From Flammeovirga pectinis (GTDB lineage Bacteria > Bacteroidota > Bacteroidia > Cytophagales > Flammeovirgaceae): a stretch of 64,000 bases of DNA. The stretch covers positions 1,736,001 through 1,800,000 of the forward strand of contig NZ_CP034562.1 of assembly GCF_003970675.1 (NCBI RefSeq), given 5' to 3'. This document shows, one piece after another, positions 39,101-51,100 of this stretch (the first letter of the stretch is position 1; every line of letters starts with the position of its first letter). Under the pieces are notes generated by a model that was not told the DNA's origin, ran no database searches, and saw only the letters and a program-made list of their open reading frames with translations. The translations under genes and the position numbers were made by a program.

Positions 39101-42100
39101 ATGTGTTGTATCAATAGTTCCTCCAAGAACATTAACCTCATTCCATGTATATCTATAATTTGTAATTTCTTCAGTGGCAAAAGGTCTAATGGTATTTGAT
39201 AATTGACAATTTGTAGTATCAAGAGATTGTGTAGAAGTTAATATCGGGTTTCTAAAGAATGAGGCAGTGATTGTATCCTTATCAATACATTGAGTTGACA
39301 GACTATTCTCAACAATAACTTCATATTCATATTGTATCAATGCACTTCCAGTAGGGAAGAAACTCGTTTGATCAATAGGAGAGTTTAGCGTAAATGTATT
39401 ATTGTTTTGAATAACTTGAGTAGCAATTAACGCTTCATTATTAGGGTTATTATCAACTGTCGTATTAATTAGATTCCAAGTGTAATTAAACTGAGGTACA
39501 TAACTTTCCGTTGTTTCTAATACAATAGATCCTGTAGAACATTCGGCATTAATATCTGTAATTGATGCGTTTGGAGTTCTGTAGAAAGTAAATGAAACAG
39601 TCTCTGTAGATGTACAAGTAGGAGAGTCTGCATTAACAGCAGTAATTTGATAAGTTACATCTATTTGGTTTGATGAAGTATTGAAAACAGGTGTATCAAA
39701 AGTTACATTTTGATCTGTAGTAGATGATATACTCACCGTACCACCTACAACCGATTGCAGGTTCCATGTATAATTATATCCATCAATAATTTCAGTACCA
39801 AATAGTGTTACGGTATTACTATTGCCACAATCTCCAGTTGTAAGTGATTGTGCAATTGTCATAGTAGGTACCCTAAATATAGTGAATTGAATATCTTCAA
39901 AATCAGAACATAATTGATTTCCTAGCGTGTCATAATTGACTGCTGTAACTCTATAATCAGCATCAATTCTATGACTTCCAGAATTGAATGATGAAGTGTT
40001 TAATTCTATATTTTGAGTAGATGATGAATAACCTGTTCCAATAGCAAGTGTACCTCCGTCTACTTGAACACTATCCCAAACATAATTATAACCCGCTATT
40101 GTTTCAGAATTAAATAAGCTGATTAAGTTTGTGCTACCACAAGCAGTCATCGATTGATTAACTGTTATATCAGGTTCTCTGTAGAAATAGAATCTAAATG
40201 TAGAATCAGTAGTACAAGAAGTGTTTTCAATATTCTCCACATTTACAGAAACATCAACTAAAACAGTATCACTCCCTGTAGTGAAAACAGGGTTATTAAA
40301 TGTAAGTGTATGATCTGTTAAAGATGAATTAGTTACAGAGCCTCCAATTGTTGTGAAAGTCCAATTAAAATTAAAAGCACTACTTACATCTTCAGTGCCA
40401 AAAGCAGTAATGATATTTTCAATGCCACAAGCAGTTAAGCTTTGTTGAATGTCGATAATTGCAGGGCGGTAGAAAATCATTGTAGTATCTAAACTACTAC
40501 TACAACTAACTTGGTCTGTATTATTTATTTGAATGGTGAAAGGAATTTCAATTTGATTACTTCCAGAAGCGAAAGCAGTTATTGGTAATGTAACTTCAAT
40601 ATTCTGGTTATTAACCTGATTAGTGATATCAGAAATTACATCATTTGGTAATGTATTCCCATCTGCACCAGCTCCAGTAATACCACCAGAATTTAAATTC
40701 CATTGATAATCAAAACCACTACCATGAGCAATGTTTTCGTTTGTCCCAAGAGGGTAGAAGTTGATTGATAAGCCACACGATCCATCATTTCTAACTTCAG
40801 AAAAATTAGTAAAATCAGGAGATCTATATAAAGTACTCGCAATACTCATAGAATCTAAACAACCTACAGAATTTGTATTGAATGAGTTTAATAAGAAGCG
40901 AGAATCAATTTTTGTAGAATGAAGAGCAAAAGTGTCAACAGTAACTGTAAGGTTTTCATCTGTTAAAGTTGATGTAGTAATGGCTCCACCTTTAAGAGAA
41001 ACATTTGACCAAGTATTATTATAACCTGAAATATTCTCACTATTAAATGGAATAAGTGTAAGTGCATTATCACAACTATCATTACTTGCCCTAGCATAAG
41101 TTAGATTAATTTCGGGCTCTCTAAATAAAGTGAAATTAAATGTAGTATCATCATCACACATAGATTCACCAGAATTTAATAATGTGATTGTATAATTTGC
41201 ATTGATCTCACTTTCTCCAGCGTTAAACGTATTTGCCGTGAAGGTTGCTGTTCTGCTACCGTTTGGAATAGCAGGTGAACTTACAATTGTACCACCTGTA
41301 ATACTATTTTGAGTCCAATCAAAATCCACATCATTTAGCATCTCATTTGTAGAAGAAACCATAACAGAACTCTGACAAATACCAGTTAAACTAGTAAGAC
41401 TTACTTCTGGTGTTCGGTAGAATTTAAAGCTAACGGTATCTTCTGCATAACAAGTTGTTTGATTTGTATTGACAACACGCAAGTGATAATACACATACAT
41501 GATTGATTCCATGTCGGTAAAACTATCTACTTGTACCGCTAATTCTCTTTGTGCTAATGCTGCATTATCTATAATTACACCATTTCTAATAGAATCTATA
41601 CTCCAAATATATGTGTACCCGTTAATGTCTGTAGGGAAAGGAGATGCTACTCCATTACCATCACATTCAGCCATTTTTGAATGATCAAAAGGAGAGTCAA
41701 TTGTAGGTGTTCTATAGAAATATAAAGTGTAGTTTTCTGTATTAGAACATGTAGGATCTGCTGTTGCAGCACTATTTACTACAGTTAATTCAACTTGGAT
41801 TGCAATAACTGATTCGTTATCTATAAAGTCATCATCCGTAACTGTAAATGTTGTGTTTTGAGTAGAATAGGTATCGTTTACAACATAAGTACTTCCATCA
41901 TACCCACTAATATTTGTAATTCTCCAGCTATAATTAAAACCAGGTATTGTTTCTAATGCGAATGGTTGTAATTCAGAAGTTAAATCACATGAGTCTGTTT
42001 TTGATTCTACAATATCTATATCTGGATAACGAATGTATCTGTAGAGAATTGTTGTGTCATTTGCAGCACAAACAATATTTGTATTTGAATGAGCTATATT

Positions 42101-45100
42101 TAAATCCATTTCAAAAGATAAAATATGCGCACCATCTGCATATGCAGAATCTCCAACACTTAACGTTAAATTTTGATCGTTTTGATTAGCATTTATACTA
42201 TCAAGAATAGGTTGAATCAATACACCGCCATTTGCTCCACTAACAGTCGCAGGATTTAAAGTCCATTGGTAATCAAAGCCATTGTTATGGTTAATAATTT
42301 CTGTAGTTCCAAGAGGTTGAATGTAAATTAAATCTCCACAGAAACCCAAAGGCATTGTTTCGCTATAATTTGCAAAAGAAGGAGTTCTATAAAAATGAAC
42401 TGTTATGGTATCTTTATCTGTACAAGAATTTGATACTGAATTAACAGCAGTAAGTTCATAAGTGACATCAATTGTTGTCGCATTTAAATCAAAGGATGCA
42501 ACAGAAATATCTAGGTCTAAATCATTTACTCCACTATTTTGAGTTATACTACCACCAGTCACGCTTAATTGTCTCCAAGTTCTTAAGAGTAAAGGAACAT
42601 CTTCTCCATTAAATGGCTTAATTATATCTTGTAGCGAACAGGAATCAGCTTTTACAGATAAAAAGTCTATTTCTGGAGTTCTATAAAAAGTGACTTGAAA
42701 AGTTGTATCGTCATCACATGTATGTGCTGAAGAATTGGTAATTGAAACTTGATATTCTAAATCTATTTGGACAGCATCTGTACTAAAAGAGTCTACATCT
42801 ACAATAAACACATTGTTGTTATTTAGAGAGTCTATACTACCACCAGTAATAGAATTCAAATTCCAGAAAAATGTTTCTCCAGCATTTACAAAAGCTTCAT
42901 TTGCCGTAGTGAAAGACATTGATGTGTCTTTTACTGCACATTTTACTAGAGGATCATTAAATACAATTTCTGGAGTTCTGTAAAATTCAAAGTTCACATC
43001 TTCTTCATCGAAACAAGAAGGGACTTCGCTATTGAATACACGTAATCTATATGTACCATCAATTTGTAAACTATTTGTTGCAAAAGAATCTACATCGATT
43101 GTAATTTCTCGACTAAATAAATTGTTGTGATTTACACCGCCCCCAGAAACGGAGATTGGCATCCATACATAAACAAATCCATTTACATTCGTAGAGAAAG
43201 GTTCCGATGTTCCTGTATGATCACAATTGGCTATTTTATTGAAAGCAAAAGCAGAATTTATTTCTGGTGTACGATAGAATGTTATTGTATCGACAGCAAT
43301 ATCTTGACAAGATGTATTTGAAGCAGCTAAGCTATTGGCAACATCTAATTGTAAAATGATTTCAATTTTTGATTCAGTGTCTATAAAGTCATCATCGATT
43401 ACGGTTAACGTTAAGTCTTGTGTTGTGAATGCAGAACCAACACTTAAATTATTTGATGGATTACCATCGTTGCCATCATATCCTGTAATGCTTGTTACTT
43501 GCCAATTGTAATTAAAACCACTAATTACTTCTGATCCAAATGGCTGTAAAGTGGAAGTCAAATCACAACTGTCTGGCTTAATTTCTGAAAGACTTATAAC
43601 AGGAGGTCTCTTAAATGATAATAAAAGAGTTGAATCTGTCTGACAAGTAACATTATTATCTGTATGCTCAATAAGAACATCAAGAGATAATACAATTTCA
43701 TTTGATCCACTTTCGAATGCACTCAATGGCATTGTTAAATTAAAGTTTTGATCATTTACTTGATTTGAAATGGAATCATTAATGTTAGAAGGTAATGTAT
43801 TTCCATCAGCGCCAGCTCCTGTAATCGAATTTAAAGTCCATGTATAATCAAACCCTTCATTGTGATTAATAATTTCGGATTGTCCCAAAGGATATAATTC
43901 TACAGAAAGTCCACATTCATCAAAAGGTTTATTTTTAACGAACGCATTAAGAGTAGGTGTTCTATAAAACCTAAATTCAATAGTATCAATATCCACACAA
44001 CTATTAGCATCGGTATTTTGCACAAACAGTTCGTATCTAGCAACGATATAGGCAGTGTCTTGATCAAAACTTGTAGCTGTTACTGTAAGGTCTTGATTGG
44101 TTAAAGTGGATGTAGAAACAGTACCACCATCAACAGAAAGTTGGTTCCATTGGTAGTTGTAACCATTTATAGTTTCCGTTCCAAAAGGCTGTAGCGTATT
44201 AACTAAAGCACAAGAATCTGTTCTTGTTTCTACAAAAGCTATTTGAGGAGTACGGTAAAAAGTAATATTAAAAGTAGTGTCATCATCACAAGTAGATGCC
44301 GTAGAATTATTGATAGTTAACGTATAATTTGCATCTATTCTATGTTGACCCAACGTGAAATTATCAACATCAATAATCATTTGATTATTTGTAGTAGTAG
44401 TATTATCTGCTGTAGGAGTAGTAAGTAAAGAACCTCCTGAAATAGTGTTTTGATTCCATAAGAAATCAGCACCGTTCAATGCTTCACTATTTGCCGTTAC
44501 TGTATCAGAAATTGCACAATTATTTACATCGGGTGTATACGTAATTTCAGGTGTTCTAAAGAATTGAATAGTATAATTTTCAACATCCATACAAGTTGGA
44601 GATGCTGAATTTGTTACCGTTAATCTATATTCTGCAGTAATGATTGTCTGGTTTGTGTTCCAACTGCTCACTGCAAGATTAATGTCTTTATTTACAAGGG
44701 CATCTTCAGATAGAGTGCCATTTTGTACACTAATTAGATCCCATTGGTAATTAAAACCAGTAATAACTTCGCTTCCTGAAGACAATAATGCAGAAGATGC
44801 ACATGGGTTATTCCCCGTTTTAGTTTCTGTGAATTGAATATTTGGCGTTCTATAAAAAACAAGATCTAAGTTTCTATTTATTCCACAAGCTGGGTTAGCA
44901 TCTGTTCCATCAAGTTCTTTTTTACGAACTCTATTGTTCATTCTAATTGTAAATTGAGAAGCTCCTGTAGCATAATCACTATCAGAAAAAGATAAAGTTC
45001 TTAATTGACCATAAGTATCTGGAATTGATGATCCGTTATAAGAAGAGCTATTTCCTGAAGTAATATTTCTCCAGCTATAATTAAAATCAAGTGTTTCTGT

Positions 45101-48100
45101 ATGATGATTAAGTACAACAACAGAATCACAGACATCAATTCTTGTATCTAATAAATTAAGTTCTCTTGGACGTCTTTCCACTTCAAAAATTACTGTAGTA
45201 TCTTTTAAACAAGTATTGTCGAAAGAATTTTCTACATGTAACGAAAGTTCAAAAGATAATGAGGTGGTATTATCAACAAAGTAATCTTCGGTTAAAACAA
45301 GATTAATATTTTGGTTGTTTTGATTTGCTACAACTTGATTTACTAGATCTGTAACATTCAACGCATCTAAATTATGATCTGCAGCATTAGAAGACATACT
45401 CCATGTATAATCATAACTTGAATTATGGGGCAAAACTTCTGTTTCTCCAAATGGATAAAAATCGACCTCATATGTGCTTCTGTCAGATGAATTACATTGT
45501 TCTGTAGTATCTACCCAAGAAGAAAAATCTGGCCGTCTATAAAACTCAAATGTTATACTATCTTGATCTGTACATCCTATTTCATTTTCAACATCAACAT
45601 AATATTTTGATTGTATTCTCGTACTTCCAGATAAGTAAGAAGTAGGGTTTATGGTTAAATCTTGAATATTTAATTCCGTTGTATCAATTGCTCCACCATT
45701 TAAATAGACTTGCGTCCATGTGGTAGAAAAGCCACTAATTATTTCTGAGCCAAAAGGTAGCGCTGTATATAGTGCAGATGTTCCGCATGATATTAAAGTA
45801 GTGTCTAAATTAATGATTGGTAACCTGTGGATTTCAACATCTACAGTATCGTAAGTTAAACAAAGAGTAGGGTGGTTAGTGTCCTCAATTTGTAATTGAT
45901 ATTTAATATCAATTCTTGCTTCTCCTGTATTGTAATCACTTTCTTGAGCTGATACTGTTACAGTATGTAAAGTAGTATCTGTAAAACTAGTAGTTCCATT
46001 TACAGGGCCATTTAATCTTGTCCATAAATAATCAAAACCTGTACTATCATTCGCAATAGGTCTTAGTGTTACAGGAGTGTCATTACAAACAATAATACTG
46101 TCTGATCCAATTTCTGAATCAGGATTTTCTCTTACATAAACCGTTAAACTATCAATGTTATTACAACCTCTTGCTGTGGTTACCATCAATTTTACATTAT
46201 AGGTTCCTACTGATGTGAAATCATGACTAGGATCTGCGAGAGTAGAAAAATTTCCGTCATTAAAATCCCAATACCAAGCAATTATATCATTTACATTAGC
46301 TGGTAATGTTCCATCTCCTATGTAAGCGGAAATATTAGAATTATCGACCGTAGAGATATCTCTGAATTGGAAAGTTTGCCCTAAACAAACTTCATTTGCT
46401 AATGCATCAATTTGTCTTTCTGCGCTTAATGCAGCGTCTGGATTTTTAAATTGAAATATTAAAGTTGAATCTGAAGAAGGAATAAATTCATGAGTACAAC
46501 CTTTATTTGTTGTTACTACAAGTCTTGTTGTAATTACTTGGTTTGTACCTATTATTGTACCATTTCCATCTAATTGGGTGTTGAAATTAATACTTGGATA
46601 TCTGTGGATTAAACTATCTGTTCCACCAAAATCAAATGTTCCATTATTATTAAAATCCCAATCCCATCTAACTATTTTATCATCTGTAACAGGTGTAATC
46701 GTTGATAAATCATCAAATGAAGCTTCAAAACTTTCACAGACATTTTGATATGTGAAATTAGCATTCGGTATTGAATTAACAATAACAGAATCTAACGAAA
46801 ATGTTGCAAAACAACCGTCTGCAGAAGTAGTTCTTAAGGTAACAGGATAAACGCCTTGACTTGGGAATGTATAAGTAGATATTGGATTGGCAGAATTGAA
46901 ATCATAGGTTCCATCATTATCAATATCCCATTCATAATTTGTAATCACACCTCTAGTAAAAAGACCGAAGTCTGATAATGTTGCATCTAATGTAGTTGGT
47001 GAATTTCCACAAACTTCATCATTAGTAAAAGAAGGGACAGGTGTTGGATTGTATATCACTCTAATATTATCACTTGATACACATTCAGCTGTATTTGTTA
47101 TGTTGTTTGATGCATCAATTTTGTCAACATAAGAGGTCATTATTGTAGCTTGAATAGTATACAATTTTCCGTCAGCATCATCTGGATTAATTGTAAAAGG
47201 AGCAGTATCTATAGGTGCAAAATTAAAAGTTACTTCTGGGTTTTCTCCACCATTAATAGCACTTACTAATACACCATCAACATACCATTGATAAGATAAT
47301 TCCCATGAGTAAATGTAAGTTGCTGTTTCTATTGTGTCTGTAGTACTAAAGCTACTAGACCAAGACATATCTGTAACATTTAAGGTATAAGTTCCAGCAT
47401 CTGTACAAAGCGTAATATCTGAAGCTGAAATATCTGGACAACTTAAAACGCGCATATCACCAGAAAAATCTGCGGGATAATTACAACCATTTTCATCAAT
47501 AAATGTCAAACTCGGTGTAAAAGTACCTTCTGACATATATTGGAAAATATTCGCACTATCCATTCCGGCTTGTCCATCTCCAGAAGACCATTGATAAATT
47601 GTATTTGTAATATCAGTGTTTGGGTCATCTAGAGGAAAAGCTACTAATGTTGTTGTAGCTGGTTCAAAACTAATTTTTTTCAATATTTCATAAGTACCAG
47701 AAGTACCCCCAACAACAATTGTGATAGGAGTAGAGGTATCTTGACATCCATGAGCATCTGTAACAGTTAAAATTGCATCATAAGAACCTGGAGAATCGTA
47801 ATAATTTGTAGCAGAACCATCAGTTGTAGTAGCATCTATTGTTCCGTCTCCATCAAAATCCCATTCCCAAGTTTGAATATCAACAAAGAATAAATTCAAC
47901 CCATCTAAATCATCTCTTCGTATGGTATTACCAGCAGAGTCATCGGCTAGATCAGAAAAAGAAACAAAACCAGGACAAACTAAATTTACTGTATTGGGAG
48001 TAAATCTAGCTTCAAGTTCTTGCATAGTAGGTACAGTGAAAGTGATATCATCATCACTAGAACATCCATTTTCATCAATAACTTGGACTGTAAGTGTATA

Positions 48101-51100
48101 TGTTCCTGCAGATAAAGAAAATGTAGCTTGATCATCAATTTGAGTGTTTGAAACAACTGAAGTTCCTCCAACACCACCCATAAAATAATTTACAGTGGAA
48201 GTAGTTAAATTATATATATCGTCAGTATCTAAATCAAGGTCAATTTGGGTGATTATTTCATCACAGACATAATCAAAAGTAATGTAATCTGTTATTGGAT
48301 TAGCAAAAGATACTATTGGTTTAGTAACAGTAATATCATGAGTATAACTTGCTGTACATCCATTCACTTCAAGACTTAAAGTAATGGTGTGGGCTAAATT
48401 TTGAGGTGAATTTGGAGCATTAAAAATAATATTAGTAAGGTCTGGTACAAGGTAATTTCCTCCTACTAATTGAGTAGTTCCCGAACTTTGAGATACGCCA
48501 TCAACAAACCATTCATAATTAGGTTGAAGTGGACTATACATTAAGTTTGTTCCTTGGAAAGTTTGTGGGTCTCCAACACAAGCAGTTGCATTTCCGGAAA
48601 TCTGAACTGATCCACCTGTTATTTGAATAGGCCCAACGGAGGCGGTTTGTAAACATCCTGCATTTGTAGCAACAGTTACTGTACCGTTATAGTTACCTGG
48701 AATTGGGAAATTTGTATTTACTAAACTCGTATTAGATCCAAAGCTAAATGTTATTGATGGGTCTGTGTCAAGTGTAAAAACCCAATTATAAGAACTACCT
48801 ATATTTCCATCTCCAGCATCAAATGCAAGTGTGTTATTTACGCAAGTCCCAACGGATGTTTGGGGAGTTGGGTTTAGAATTGGTAATGCATTAGGCATCA
48901 CAATAGTAGTATCTTCTGTGTCTGAACAACCAACACTTGGCTCTGTTGCAGTAATGACAGCGTAAATACTAGATGCTTCAGGTATTTCTCCCTGTGTATA
49001 ACCTGTGAAAGTTGGGAAATTAGTATCGGCTAAGAAATTGTAATTTTCGTCTTTAGTTATTGGAGAGGTATAGTTGACAGTATTTGATGGGCCAGGAGGG
49101 TCTATAGTCAGTGTCCATTGGTAATCTGTATCTGTTGTACCCAAAGAATTATTGGTAAAACCAAGAATTGTTGGGTTACATTCATCTACTGTTAATTCAT
49201 GCTCAGCTTCAGACGGTTCTATACGAATAGTTTGAGAAGAAGGCATACCTCCACAACCATTAATAATAGCTCTAAGCTCTACTGTAAAAGTACCAGGTAA
49301 ACTTGTTCTATTATCATCTACAATATCTCCATAATAATAAGCACCAATACCACTTGTTCCTACAGTTACCCAATCAAGATTACTTGCATATCTGTATTGA
49401 TATATTATTGGATAATCACCCGATAAACCTAAACCAGCAGTATCTGCAGCAGTTGTAGTATTAAAATTAACAGTAGTACCAATACAGATTACAGATGGAG
49501 CATATTGAATAGTTGGATTATCTAATCTTTCACCTACAACATAGTCATAAGCAATACTTGAGAAGGAGCAACTAGAATTATTTCCAATTGGTGTTAGATC
49601 AATATTTCGTGTAATTTGATAAGTACCATGGGGTAAATTTGATAGTGTCATTGGGTTGCCATTCTCAGTTACAATTGTACTAGTAACTGTATTTAGAATC
49701 GACCAACTTTCTGTTTGTACAGTAAATGGGTTATTGATGATATTACCACTTTCATCTTCCCATGTTTCAGAAGCAGTGAATGTTTCGTTTGAAGGATCAC
49801 AATCAAACTGAGGTCCTGTTAATGTAATATCTAATGGTGCTGAATAGACTACAATACTGTTCAATGCACAATTATCTGATAAATCACCTGTTTGAGCATC
49901 AAAGAACAATTCTATGGTATGTGTACCGTAACCGCTAATAGATAGAGTATCTGTGGTTTTGTTATTTCCTTCTGGAGTTCCACCATCAACAACCCAATAA
50001 AAATTAGTAACATTTTGTAAATTGATAGCTTGTGTTTCGACATCGAAATTTGCACTACAATACCTTGTGTTATTTGTAACAACATTAATTCCAGCTTGCG
50101 GAAGAACTGGGATTAATTGTGCATCCGAATACATACATGAGTTGCCATTTATTTCATTAATAGTAGCACTAACATTAGCTGTAAATGGAGTTGGATTTGT
50201 ATTAGCAAAACTATGTACAATAACATCACTGATAGGGTGGGATGCTGTAGGAGAACCATCATCAAAATCCCATGTTAAAGTAGTTGATGTAAGTAATGGA
50301 TCTATTGTATTTGGTGTATAAGTTACTTCATATGTATTACAAGTACTTACTATAGAGGTTGTATATAAAGTTGAAATATCCTTAAAGAAGAAGTCGACAG
50401 TATTAGACGTTGTACCAGCACAATTATTTGAAATTGTACTAACAGTCGCTGTAAAGTCAGTTCCGTCTGAAATGTTATAAGTATGAGAAGATGTATTAGT
50501 CAGAGTGGTGTCGTAATTGCTATCACCGAAATTCCAGTAATAAGTAGGAGAAACGTTATTTCCATCAGAATCAGTTGAAGTTGCAGTGAATAGTACTGCT
50601 TGTGATGTTGCACAACTTATTGCTTGATCAATAGATAAACTAGTAGTAAATGGCGTTTCTATATGTATATAATTGTTTTCTCTTTTGATAAAAGAACAAC
50701 CATCTGAAGTGATCCCGCTAAGAACTACATCAAAATCACCATAATTGTTCAATACTATTTTTGCAGAGTCGTTTGTTACTGTATATAATTTATTATCAAC
50801 AAGGAAATCTAAGGCACTAAATGTACCAGGTGTAGTTTGAATTAAAGTTATGGTATCTCCAATACAAGCATTTGTAGAAGAGGCATAGAATGAGCCTTCG
50901 GGTTGATCATAAACTACGATCTTATTTGTAACTGTTCTTGTATAGCTTGTGCCCCCAGAATCATCAAAAGTTACGGTGATGGAATAGTTACCAAAAGCAT
51001 TGAATTGTTCAAAAGGTTCTGCAATGGTATAGGTATTACCATTGTAATCAGTACTCCAATTAAAATTACTGTAAGTATCTGGTCCATCAATAGAAAATTG

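Larger units (their letters stand above)
34630..46090 (-). repeat. Array of about 37 Cys-bounded repeats within the giant gene
   Basis: Each unit is about 95-115 codons. The usual order is: first Cys; a [PF]-[FL]-x-x-E-x-I stretch; [FY]-N-[YF]-x-W; often a G-G pair; a strand such as x-I-D-x-x-Y-x-L-x-V-x-N; a second Cys followed by Asp/Glu; and the end motif [FY]-[FY]-R-[TE]-P. Variants of the end motif include FYRRP, FKRPP, IFRVP, FFRNP and FHRTP. Two Cys per unit suggest one disulfide per domain, and the strand pattern suggests an Ig-like beta-sandwich (inference). Units resemble each other most closely at a distance of five units. Confidence 0.85.

Noticed and set aside
41947-42189. Plus-strand open frames inside the giant gene (also near 36479, 41499, 43127, 47922, 50022 and 50903)
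   Set aside because: These are shadows of the repetitive minus-strand coding sequence, with Cys/Ile/Tyr-rich, low-complexity translations and no family resemblance.
34630-46090. Repeat array considered as a CRISPR array or as non-coding satellite DNA
   Set aside because: The repeats are diverged at DNA level, about 300 bases long, keep one reading frame without a stop for 18 kb and show domain-like residue conservation. They are coding.
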